Shown: positions 1 to 6,007 of the stretch, piece after piece
Layout of the letters: every line of letters starts with the position of its first letter
How positions within the stretch are numbered: the stretch's first letter is position 1
NCBI GenBank assembly: GCA_023413185.1
Contig: JAEZQD010000053.1
Location: forward strand, 1 to 8,268
From: Bacillota bacterium
GTDB lineage: Bacteria > Bacillota > Clostridia > Oscillospirales > Ruminococcaceae
Direction of reading: 5' to 3'
DNA: 8,268 bases
Position numbers and translations under genes: made by a program
Notes under the pieces: model-generated
The model's input: the letters and a program-made list of their open reading frames with translations, nothing else
Told to the model about the DNA's origin: nothing
The model's database searches: none

Positions 1-167
1 GCAGACACAGGGTTCGACAAGATGCCCCCACTCGTGTGCCTGAGCACATAGGGGTGCCGCATACCGTTTACTACAAGTTTCGACGCGATTGTCTTTGCTG
101 CGCGTTGTGCAATGTGTGCGGGCACATGGTAACGCAACCGCACCGGTTCTTTTGGTGTTTCACCCAT
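1..167 (-). CDS. possible partial protein, N-terminal 55 residues, runs off left edge
   Basis: On the minus strand a frame stays open from an ATG at 167-165 to the window edge, about 55 codons. It begins MGETPKEPVRLRYHVP and continues with a mixed, protein-like composition (for example RHPYVLRHTSGG). I do not recognise the family. If real, it would be transcribed divergently from the LacI-type regulator and could be its target. Against it: there is no Shine-Dalgarno sequence before this ATG (the upstream bases on that strand are ATCCTTCTATGCCAAT). The two start codons are also only 28 bases apart, which leaves little room for promoters. The true start could lie further inside, or the frame could be chance. 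An open frame on the opposite strand of the same stretch is rich in cysteine and looks less like a protein. Confidence 0.3.
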   Translation of the reverse strand, partial: MGETPKEPVRLRYHVPAHIAQRAAKTIASKLVVNGMRHPYVLRHTSGGILSNPVS

Positions 168-177
168 ATTGGCATAG

Positions 178-187
178 AAGGATGTGA
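178..187 (+). promoter_or_regulatory. ribosome binding site that sets the LacI-type regulator start
   Basis: AAGGATGTGA matches the extended Shine-Dalgarno AAGGAGGTGA at nine of ten bases and ends 8 bases before the ATG at 196. The in-frame GTG at 184 lies inside this element, so it is unlikely to be the start. Confidence 0.7.
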
Positions 188-195
188 CGCGTAAC

Positions 196-1215
196 ATGTC
201 TGTTACGATAAAACAGATTAGCGAAATCTGCGGGGTGTCCCGCGGCACGGTGGACCGTGTGCTGAACAACCGCGGCAGGGTTAAGCCGCAAACCGAGCAG
301 CTGGTTCGCAACGCGGCGGCACAGCTCGGCTATGTGCCCAACATCGCGGGCAAGGCGCTTGCCGCAAAGAAAAAGGCGTTTACCATCGGCTGCCTGATGA
401 ACTCGGAGGGCAACGTGTTCTTTGACGACGTGCTGCGCGGCATCCGCCGCGCGGAAGGCGAGCTTGCCGACTACGATACCAGAATACTGCTAAAGACCAT
501 GAAGGGCTATGACGTGGCGCGTCAGCTGGAGCTGATTGACGAGATGGCGCCGCAGGTTAACGCACTGGTAATCACCCCCATCAGCGACCCGCAGATTGAG
601 GCAAGGCTCAACGCCCTGTGCCAAACGGGGCTGTGCGTGGTGGCGGTGAACAACGACATTGAAAACACGGGACGCCTGTGCTATGTGGGCAGCGATTACT
701 ATAAGGGCGGCGAAACGGCGTGCGGCATGCTGGGCATGATGACGGGCGGCAGCGCGAAGGTGGGTATTTTAACCGGCTCGGTTCGGGTGCTTGGTCACGC
801 ACGGCGCATTGCGGGGTTTAAAAACGTAATGACCAGCAAGTTCCCCGACCTTCGGGTGGTCGATATTGCCGAGACCAACGACGATGAGATCATCGCCTAC
901 GACGTAACCAGAACCATGCTCGAAACCCACAGCGACATCAACGCGCTGTACGTTGTGGCGGGCGGCGTGTACGGTGTGTGCCGCGCCGTACTCTCGATGC
1001 GCATGAACAAAAAGGTCAAGATCATCTGCTTTGACAAGACCCCCACCACCGTGGAGATGATGAAAAAGGGCATGATTGCCGCCACCATCTGTCAGCAGCC
1101 CTATACCCAGGGCTACCGCTCGGTGCGCATCGCGTTTGATTATCTGGTGTCGGGCATTAAGCCAAACCCCGAGTACATCATGAAAACCGAGATTAAGATT
1201 TTGGAAAACCTGTAG
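196..1215 (+). CDS. LacI-family transcriptional regulator with periplasmic-binding-protein-like sensor domain
   Basis: This is a predicted cytoplasmic, sugar-responsive DNA-binding regulator of 339 residues, a normal length for the family. The N-terminal helix-turn-helix covers about residues 4-23 (TIKQISEICGVSRGTVDRVL). A hinge segment with LGYVPN at 44-49 and KALAAKKK at 53-60 follows. From about residue 62 the protein is a type 1 periplasmic-binding fold, as in ribose- and xylose-type regulators (IGCLMNSEGNVFFDDVLRGI, then VNALVITPISD). The recognition helix reads TVDRVLN rather than the usual TVSRVLN, a variant seen in a subgroup of these regulators. The ATG at 196 is chosen because of the well-spaced Shine-Dalgarno at 178-187. 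No sugar transport or catabolism genes lie to the right, so the target operon is unknown and may be to the left of the window. Ligand and operator cannot be read from the sequence. Confidence 0.93.
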   Translation: MSVTIKQISEICGVSRGTVDRVLNNRGRVKPQTEQLVRNAAAQLGYVPNIAGKALAAKKKAFTIGCLMNSEGNVFFDDVLRGIRRAEGELADYDTRILLKTMKGYDVARQLELIDEMAPQVNALVITPISDPQIEARLNALCQTGLCVVAVNNDIENTGRLCYVGSDYYKGGETACGMLGMMTGGSAKVGILTGSVRVLGHARRIAGFKNVMTSKFPDLRVVDIAETNDDEIIAYDVTRTMLETHSDINALYVVAGGVYGVCRAVLSMRMNKKVKIICFDKTPTTVEMMKKGMIAATICQQPYTQGYRSVRIAFDYLVSGIKPNPEYIMKTEIKILENL

Positions 1216-1230
1216 CACCAACATACATCA

Positions 1231-1285
1231 AAGCAGACAAGGCGCAAAGGGATTGTCACCCCAATGCGCCTTGTCTGTTTTGTTG
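1231..1285. terminator. intrinsic terminator between convergent genes
   Basis: A 13-bp perfect stem, CAGACAAGGCGCA (1234-1246) with TGCGCCTTGTCTG (1265-1277), is extended by G-T and A-T pairs to 1231/1280. It is followed by TTTTGTTGTGTT. It lies 16 bases after the regulator stop and just before the stop of the convergent membrane-protein gene. It probably ends both transcripts, although the T-tract on the minus side (CTTTGATG) is weak. Confidence 0.9.
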
Positions 1286-1287
1286 TG

Positions 1288-1851
1288 TTACGCATACACA
1301 AACACGGCGACAAGCCCCGCCAAAGCGGCACCGACGATGTTAAACAGCATGTCGGTGTCGGTGTCCTTTAGCCCGTGCTGGGTGGGCAGGCGCGGCTTGT
1401 GCTGTGTCGCCTTGTCGTGAAAGTACTCAAACACCTCAAACGCCGAGCCGAGCGCGGTACCAAGCGCCGCCACGAACACAAACAGGTACGCCTTGGGCAG
1501 TGGGGGCGGCTTTATGGTGTTGTCGATGATGGAGTTAACAAACAGGGCAAAGGTAAACGTGCCAGTAAGGTGTAGCCATCGGTCAAAGGTAGTGGATTTG
1601 TGGTATACCGCCAGATGCTCGCCCACCAGCGTGTGCAGCAGCACACACAAAAACACAAGCCCCAGCACAAACGCAGGGGTGCGAAAAAAGCCCATACCCT
1701 CAAAGAATACGAAGACCGAAAGCAGCACATAGCCAAAAACCAGAAGCGGAAGGAACTTGCGCCTTTTTGCCGTAAGCATCGACACCGCGCCGACGACAAC
1801 AAACAAGGTGTACACCGAAAACAAGATTAGAACAACGGTAAAATGCGTCAT
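1288..1851 (-). CDS. integral membrane protein, DUF2238 (YjdF-like) family
   Basis: A 187-residue protein with about six membrane helices (roughly residues 5-25, 34-55, 60-82, 97-112, 121-142, 169-186). It resembles the DUF2238/YjdF family, whose function is unknown to me. The family-like signature is near the C-terminus: E139 and E142 in SAFEVFEYFHD, then QHGLKDTDTDMLFNIVGAAL (158-177), where acidic residues and an Asn precede the last helix. H73 and FDRWLHLTG (89-97) are also typical polar positions. The ATG at 1851 is preceded by AAGGAG (1863-1858) at 6 bases, a strong ribosome binding site. The gene is alone on this strand, convergent with the LacI-type regulator and divergent from the MFS transporter. 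I could not place a convincing promoter; a TATACT-like -10 exists at 1970-1965 but has no good -35. The family assignment is from memory of the motif, not a search. Confidence 0.85.
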   Translation of the reverse strand: MTHFTVVLILFSVYTLFVVVGAVSMLTAKRRKFLPLLVFGYVLLSVFVFFEGMGFFRTPAFVLGLVFLCVLLHTLVGEHLAVYHKSTTFDRWLHLTGTFTFALFVNSIIDNTIKPPPLPKAYLFVFVAALGTALGSAFEVFEYFHDKATQHKPRLPTQHGLKDTDTDMLFNIVGAALAGLVAVFVYA

Positions 1852-2008
1852 GGCGTTCTCCTTTTTTGAACCGTTTGCTTTGGACTAGTGTTGCCAATCT
1901 TGCTGCGCGCATACAAGGATGCGTGACGATTGCCGTGGGGTCTGTACGGCTTTTGCTCAATAAAAGTATAGAAAACGGCATAAATGCAATGGCGTATTTA
2001 GAATTTTA

Positions 2009-2017
2009 TGGTATACT
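2009..2017 (+). promoter_or_regulatory. extended -10 promoter of the transporter leader
   Basis: TGGTATACT is a TGn extension followed by TATACT (2012-2017), five of six to the -10 consensus. No good -35 is present at 1988-1995, which is tolerable for an extended -10 promoter. Transcription would start near 2024-2025 and give a leader of about 200 bases before the transporter ATG. Confidence 0.6.
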
Positions 2018-2023
2018 GTTGTT

Positions 2024-2223
2024 AGAATGGGTGAGAGGAGCGACAGAGGATGCACCTTTGCTTTCTTGATACCGGGCAGTAGCAGTACCGCCGGCTAACC
2101 CGAAAAAGACTGCGCCGTGAAGACCCGCTCTTGACGGCTGTTTGTGTTGCCCATACTGCCCGAGCACCTCCGTATTGGCGGCAAAGAAACCGACACCAAA
2201 ACACAATACTGGAGGACTGTTTG
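2024..2223 (+). promoter_or_regulatory. putative translational attenuator (SD-sequestering leader) of the MFS gene
   Basis: Three mutually dependent pairings can be read directly. Stem 1:2 is CGGGCAGTA (2073-2081) with TACTGCCCG (2154-2162), 9 bp perfect. Stem 3:4 is CCTCCGTATTG (2167-2177) with CAATAC (2204-2209) and GGAGG (2211-2215), 11 bp with a single bulged T at 2210; it buries the Shine-Dalgarno of the transporter. Stem 2:3 is an alternative, GCC-ATAC (2149-2156, mismatch at 2152) with GTAT-GGC (2172-2179), which cannot coexist with either of the others and leaves GGAGG free. A further hairpin, GCCGT...ACGGC (2114-2138) with an inner AAGA/TCTT, fills the loop of stem 1:2. The 1:2, 3:4, 2:3 logic is that of the ermC and cat translational attenuators. 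No T-tract follows stem 3:4, so transcription termination is less likely. Confidence 0.6.
2050..2082 (+). CDS. leader peptide MHLCFLDTGQ of the MFS transporter attenuator
   Basis: This short ORF (ATG at 2050, TAG at 2080-2082) encodes ten residues, MHLCFLDTGQ. It has a good Shine-Dalgarno, AGAGGAG at 2034-2040, 9 bases before the ATG, and lies about 25 bases after the predicted transcription start. Its last codons (part of ACC, then GGG CAG and the TA of the stop) form the left arm of a perfect 9-bp inverted repeat with 2154-2162. A ribosome translating or stalled here would therefore disrupt that stem. This is the arrangement of regulatory leader peptides of inducible resistance genes such as ermC and cat. 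I do not recognise the peptide itself. An overlapping frame from the ATG at 2027 (23 codons) has no space for a ribosome binding site if transcription starts near 2024. The inducing compound is unknown. Confidence 0.6.
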   Translation: MHLCFLDTGQ

Positions 2224-3444
2224 ATGAAAGGGCTTAAATTTTTTATATTGCTGTTTTACACCCACTGCTTTTTCCTGGAGTTTGTACTGCTTTACCCCGT
2301 GTACATGCTGCTGTTTGAAGAAAAGGGGCTAAGCATCCCCCTTATTTCGCTGCTGATGATTATCTGGAGCGTGCCTGTGTTTGTGCTGGAGTTTCCCTCC
2401 GGCGTGCTGGCGGATAAATGGAGCCGCAAGCAGCTTATTGTGATTGGCACGCTGTTTAAGCTGGCGGCATACCTTTTGTGGCTGTTTGCCGACGGGTTTT
2501 TTCTGTTTGCCGCAGGCTTTGTGCTGTGGGGTGTGCAGATCGCTCTGTGCTCCGGCGCCACCGAGGCGCTTCTATACGATGTACTGGTACAATACGGCGA
2601 GCAGGAGCGGTACGAACGGTTTGCGGGCAGGGCGCGTTTTTACGGCGGACTGGGGCTTGCGCTAGCCATGCTGCTGGGCGGCTTTGCCACAACCTTTGGC
2701 TTTGCGCTTGTCACGGTGCTGTCTATGGTGTCGGTGGGTATCGCGTTTGCCGCCGCGCTGTTGTTTGAGCAGCCCGAGAAGGCGGAAAACCAGAGCGAGG
2801 GCGGCTTTCGGGAGTACCTGAGCGGGTTTTCTCAAGGGCTTCGGGCATGCAAGCAGAGCAAAACGGTGCTCACACTTTTGCTGTTTGGCACACTGGTTGC
2901 CATTGCCCCCGGCATTTTGGAGGAGTACGACCAGCTGTACGCGAGGCAGGCGCTCGAGGCGCGCCACATCCTACTGCCCTTGGGCTGGGTGGGTGTATGG
3001 GGCGCGGTACGCACGGGCATAGAGGCGCTGAGCGCGCGATTTGCGTATAGGGTGAAACACCTGTTTGGCAGTGTGCGCCGCCTTGCGTTGCTTGGGCTTG
3101 CGGGGGGCTTCGCGCTTATGGTGTCCGCGCTGTTTTTCTCGCTGTGGCTGCTGCCGCTGTACCTCTTGTTCTATGCGCTTCTTTCGGGTGCTGTGGTGCT
3201 TGCAGAGGGCAGCCTGCAGCGGGAGGTGCCCTCCGCGCTGCGCGCCACTGTGCTTTCGGTTGCATCGCTTGCTTCAAACCTGTACGCCATACTGCCCTAT
3301 CTTGCGTTTTCGGCAGTGAGCGAGCCGCTGGGGTTGCGGGCGGGCTTTGTGTTCATGGGCGGCTACACCGTTGCCACCGCGCTGTTGTTTGTTGCGGTAA
3401 AGCAGGGTGGTCTTCGTCGGCTGACGGAGGACGAAGCGTGCTAA
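2224..3444 (+). CDS. MFS transporter, DHA3-like efflux type
   Basis: A 406-residue membrane protein of the major facilitator superfamily with about twelve predicted helices, the usual length for the drug:H+ antiporter group. Motif A is clear after helix 2: GVLADKWSRKQ at residues 60-70. SGATEALLYDVL at 110-121 and LQREVPSALRATVLS at 331-345 are typical of the DHA3-like branch that includes macrolide efflux pumps. The substrate cannot be inferred. The ATG at 2224 is chosen because GGAGG (2211-2215) sits 8 bases upstream; an in-frame extension back to 2131 would add a non-hydrophobic stretch before helix 1 and run through the leader structure. That Shine-Dalgarno is the one predicted to be sequestered by the upstream leader, which suggests induction through ribosome stalling. 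No terminator is visible after the stop. The next gene begins about 105 bases later and is much more AT-rich. Confidence 0.92.
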   Translation: MKGLKFFILLFYTHCFFLEFVLLYPVYMLLFEEKGLSIPLISLLMIIWSVPVFVLEFPSGVLADKWSRKQLIVIGTLFKLAAYLLWLFADGFFLFAAGFVLWGVQIALCSGATEALLYDVLVQYGEQERYERFAGRARFYGGLGLALAMLLGGFATTFGFALVTVLSMVSVGIAFAAALLFEQPEKAENQSEGGFREYLSGFSQGLRACKQSKTVLTLLLFGTLVAIAPGILEEYDQLYARQALEARHILLPLGWVGVWGAVRTGIEALSARFAYRVKHLFGSVRRLALLGLAGGFALMVSALFFSLWLLPLYLLFYALLSGAVVLAEGSLQREVPSALRATVLSVASLASNLYAILPYLAFSAVSEPLGLRAGFVFMGGYTVATALLFVAVKQGGLRRLTEDEAC

Positions 3445-3457
3445 GGCGGTCGGCGGG

Positions 3458-3487
3458 TTGTATGGACTTTGTTGTTGGGTGTACAAT
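3458..3487 (+). promoter_or_regulatory. possible promoter of the small membrane protein gene
   Basis: TTGTAT (3458-3463) and TACAAT (3482-3487) are separated by 18 bases. A perfect TATAAT at 3525-3530 is also present, but a start from it would fall on the ribosome binding site. Read-through from the MFS gene is also possible, because no terminator separates them. Confidence 0.35.
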
Positions 3488-3548
3488 AATCATAGTTAAA
3501 ACTGTCGCTGTTACGCTATTGATATATAATTTTTAGGAGGCAGAGTTG

Positions 3549-3917
3549 ATGAGTGTAACCTTCATACTGTTTACTATTAATCTATCCCTTTTAATACTGC
3601 ATGAAATGGACGCCATACGAGCAAAAGAGTGGAAAATGTTCATTGTGTTAAAAGACATGAAAGAGAAAACGGCGTATCTAATTTTTGCGCTTGCTCATCT
3701 TCCGCTGTACATATGGGTCATCCTCTTAATCCCTCGACTCGTGATGGGCGAATGTATTGCTCTATATCTTGGGGTTAATCTCTTTCTTGTTTTTCACACA
3801 ATTATTCACTTTTTGTTTCGTAAAAAGCTCGATAATGGTTTTACCTCGGTCTATTCTAACCTGCTTATATATAGCATGGGGGCGTTAGCTGTGATTGATC
3901 TGTTGCTGCTGCTTTAG
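3549..3917 (+). CDS. small integral membrane protein, DUF6713-like
   Basis: A 122-residue hydrophobic protein with about four membrane segments (roughly residues 3-19, 42-62, 66-88 and 103-122). It resembles the uncharacterised DUF6713 family: LHEMDAIRAKEWKMF at 17-31, HLPLY at 50-54, and FHTIIHFLFR at 82-91. Histidines and acids lie in or next to membrane segments (H18, E19, D21, E27, H50, H83, H87), a spacing that could bind metal, but this is inference. The ATG at 3549 is preceded by AGGAGG (3535-3540) at 8 bases; the adjacent TTG at 3546 would be too close. Base composition is strikingly different from the neighbours, near 40% GC in two 60-base stretches counted by hand against about 62% in a stretch of lepA. 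It has many ATA, TTA and AAA codons, which hints at recent acquisition. Its role is unknown. Confidence 0.85.
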   Translation: MSVTFILFTINLSLLILHEMDAIRAKEWKMFIVLKDMKEKTAYLIFALAHLPLYIWVILLIPRLVMGECIALYLGVNLFLVFHTIIHFLFRKKLDNGFTSVYSNLLIYSMGALAVIDLLLLL

Positions 3918-3960
3918 TCGGAACGGATACCGCTGTGGTTCACGTTTTATGGGCTGATGA

Positions 3961-3989
3961 TTGCGAAGAATACACGGGCATGATATAAT
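3961..3989 (+). promoter_or_regulatory. lepA promoter
   Basis: TTGCGA (3961-3966) and a perfect TATAAT (3984-3989) are 17 bases apart, with a TGA extension (3981-3983) before the -10. Transcription would begin near 3996, about 47 bases before the lepA start. Confidence 0.75.
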
Positions 3990-4028
3990 GACCGAGTATA
4001 TATAGCTATCAAAGCCACAGCTTACAGC

Positions 4029-4035
4029 AGGAGGA
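4029..4035 (+). promoter_or_regulatory. ribosome binding site fixing the TTG start of lepA
   Basis: AGGAGGA has its GGAGG core ending 8 bases before the TTG at 4043, ideal spacing. The ATG at 4036 is out of frame, too close to this site, and opens only a seven-codon frame ending at 4059. Confidence 0.7.
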
Positions 4036-4042
4036 ATGGTAT

Positions 4043-5851
4043 TTGGGCCGCGACCGTGAGCATATTCGCAACTTTTGTATCATCGCGCACATCGACCACG
4101 GTAAGAGTACGCTTGCCGACCGCATCTTAGAAAAAACCAGTGCCGTGGCGCAACGGGACATGAGCGAGCAGCTGCTTGACAACATGGACCTGGAGCGCGA
4201 ACGGGGCATTACGATTAAGGCGCGCGCCGTGCGCATTGCGTATACCGCGCAAAACGGCGAGACCTATGATTTTAACCTGATAGACACCCCGGGGCACGTG
4301 GACTTTAACTACGAGGTGTCGCGTTCCCTTGCCGCGTGCGAAGGCGCGATACTGGTGGTGGACGCGTCCCAGGGCATCGAGGCGCAGACGCTTGCCAACA
4401 CCTACCTTGCCATCGACCACGACCTAGAGGTGGTGCCGGTCATCAACAAGATTGACCTGCCCGCCGCCGACCCCGAGCGTGTGAGCAAGGAGATCGAGGA
4501 CATCATCGGTCTGCCTGCTATGGACGCGCCCCGCATCTCGGCAAAGACGGGTGTGAACATCGAAGAGGTGCTCGAGCGCGTTGTCGCACAGATCCCCCCG
4601 CCCGAGGGTGACGATACCGCGCCGCTTAAGGCGTTGATCTTTGACTCGGTGTACGACGCGTACAAGGGCGTTATCGTGTATGTGCGCATTATGCAGGGCA
4701 CGGTACGTGCAGGGCAGACCATTCGCATGATGGCGACGGGTGCTGAGTTTGACGTGGTGGAGGTGGGCGCGATGGGTCCCACCAGCCTGATTCCGTGTGC
4801 CGAGCTGCGCGCGGGCGAGGTGGGCTACATCACCGCCAGCATCAAAAACGTAAAGGATACCAGTGTGGGCGATACCGTGACCGACGCCGACCGCCCCGCC
4901 AAGGAGGCGTTGCCCGGCTACCGCAAGGTAAACCCCATGGTGTTCTGCGGCATCTACCCCTCCGACGGCGCGCGCTACCCCGACCTGCGCGAGGCGCTGG
5001 AGAAGCTGCAGCTCAACGACGCGGCGCTGTCCTTCGAGCCCGAGACCTCGGTCGCGCTGGGCTTTGGCTTTCGCTGCGGCTTTTTAGGGCTGTTGCATAT
5101 GGAGATTGTGCAGGAACGCTTAGAGCGCGAGTATAACCTCGACCTTGTCACCACGGCACCCAGCGTAATCTACCTGCTGCACATGACAAACGGCGAGGAC
5201 ATCTACATCGACAACCCCACCAACTACCCCGACCCGTCGCTGATAGCGGGTGCCGAGGAGCCGGTGGTAAACGCCCACATCTACACCCCCAGCGAGTATG
5301 TGGGCAATATCATGGAGCTGTGCCAGGAGCGGCGCGGTACCTTTAAGGATATGAAGTATCTGGACACCGACCGCGTAGACCTGCACTATGAGCTGCCCCT
5401 AAACGAGATTGTGTACGACTTCTTCGACGCGCTCAAGAGCCGTTCCCGCGGCTACGCGTCGTTTGACTACGAGCTGGCGGGCTACGCCCAGTCCAAGCTC
5501 ATTAAGCTCGACATCCTGCTCAACGGCGATGTCATCGACGCGCTTTCGTTTATCGTACACGCCGATAAGGCGTACGCCCGCGCCCGCCGCATGGCGGAAA
5601 AGCTTAAGGACAACATCCCCCGCCAGATGTTCGAGATCCCCATTCAGGCGGCGGTGGGCGGCAAGGTAATTGCCCGCGAGACGGTAAAGGCGATGCGTAA
5701 GGACGTGCTTGCCAAGTGCTACGGCGGCGACATCACCCGTAAAAAGAAGCTGCTCGAAAAGCAGAAGGAAGGCAAAAAGCGCATGCGCCAGTTCGGCAGC
5801 GTAGAGGTGCCGCAGGACGCGTTCATGAGCGTGCTCAAGCTGGACGAATAG
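4043..5851 (+). CDS. lepA: elongation factor 4 (LepA), ribosome-associated GTPase
   Basis: This is the 602-residue translational GTPase LepA/EF4, full length for the family. It acts on the ribosome, where it is reported to back-translocate tRNAs or assist initiation and subunit assembly. All G motifs are intact: AHIDHGKS (15-22), RGITI (54-58), DTPGH (81-85), NKID (135-138) and SAK (166-168). The GFRCGFLGLLHMEI stretch and the C-terminal domain with YGGDITRKKKLLEKQKEGKK are hallmarks of LepA rather than EF-G. The protein starts with TTG, supported by the Shine-Dalgarno at 4029-4035 and by MGRDREHIRNFCIIAHID matching the usual N-terminus. The gene has its own promoter and a terminator directly after the stop, so it is monocistronic here. 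In many Clostridia it is followed by hemW, which is absent. Confidence 0.98.
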   Translation: MGRDREHIRNFCIIAHIDHGKSTLADRILEKTSAVAQRDMSEQLLDNMDLERERGITIKARAVRIAYTAQNGETYDFNLIDTPGHVDFNYEVSRSLAACEGAILVVDASQGIEAQTLANTYLAIDHDLEVVPVINKIDLPAADPERVSKEIEDIIGLPAMDAPRISAKTGVNIEEVLERVVAQIPPPEGDDTAPLKALIFDSVYDAYKGVIVYVRIMQGTVRAGQTIRMMATGAEFDVVEVGAMGPTSLIPCAELRAGEVGYITASIKNVKDTSVGDTVTDADRPAKEALPGYRKVNPMVFCGIYPSDGARYPDLREALEKLQLNDAALSFEPETSVALGFGFRCGFLGLLHMEIVQERLEREYNLDLVTTAPSVIYLLHMTNGEDIYIDNPTNYPDPSLIAGAEEPVVNAHIYTPSEYVGNIMELCQERRGTFKDMKYLDTDRVDLHYELPLNEIVYDFFDALKSRSRGYASFDYELAGYAQSKLIKLDILLNGDVIDALSFIVHADKAYARARRMAEKLKDNIPRQMFEIPIQAAVGGKVIARETVKAMRKDVLAKCYGGDITRKKKLLEKQKEGKKRMRQFGSVEVPQDAFMSVLKLDE

Positions 5852-5864
5852 AAAACAAAGTTAC

Positions 5865-5906
5865 ACCGGCGTACCGAGAAGAATCATCGGTACGCCGGTT
5901 ATTTTG
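5865..5906 (+). terminator. lepA intrinsic terminator
   Basis: A perfect 13-bp stem, ACCGGCGTACCGA (5865-5877) with TCGGTACGCCGGT (5887-5899), has a 9-base loop and is followed by TATTTTG. It begins 13 bases after the lepA stop. Confidence 0.9.
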
Positions 5907-5927
5907 TCGGATAAAGCCCTGTCTCTA

Positions 5928-5956
5928 TTTACAACCACGGCATTAGATGCAATACT
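5928..5956 (+). promoter_or_regulatory. promoter of the lipoprotein gene
   Basis: TTTACA (5928-5933, five of six to the -35 consensus) is 17 bases before AATACT (5951-5956). A TGC extension at 5948-5950 strengthens the -10. The predicted start is near 5963, about 45 bases before the TTG start codon. A strong terminator just upstream means this gene needs its own promoter. Confidence 0.55.
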
Positions 5957-6007
5957 GTAGTTACTCGCAATAAAAATCGATTGTATGACTTAAATGAGGT
6001 GGACTGT

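Noticed and set aside
26..54. Hairpin CCCC...TGTGC-CTGA-GCACA...GGGG at the left edge
   Set aside because: No T-tract on either side, and it may be within a coding region; not enough to call a terminator.
3..194. Plus-strand open frame ending in the regulator start, with CLCCALCNVCGH
   Set aside because: The cysteine cluster is striking, but the overall composition is not protein-like and it ends inside the regulator gene; probably the complement of the minus-strand frame.
1866..2069. 67-codon plus-strand frame in the divergent gap
   Set aside because: It has a TTG start with no ribosome binding site, crosses the extended -10 promoter, and overlaps the better-supported leader ORF.
2131..2223. 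N-terminal extension of the MFS transporter from a TTG at 2131
   Set aside because: The extension is polar and proline/arginine-rich, has no ribosome binding site, and lies in the structured leader. GGAGG at 2211-2215 points to the ATG at 2224.
3502..3530. TATAAT at 3525-3530 as promoter of the small membrane protein gene
   Set aside because: There is no -35 at the right distance, and the start point would fall on the Shine-Dalgarno at 3535-3540.
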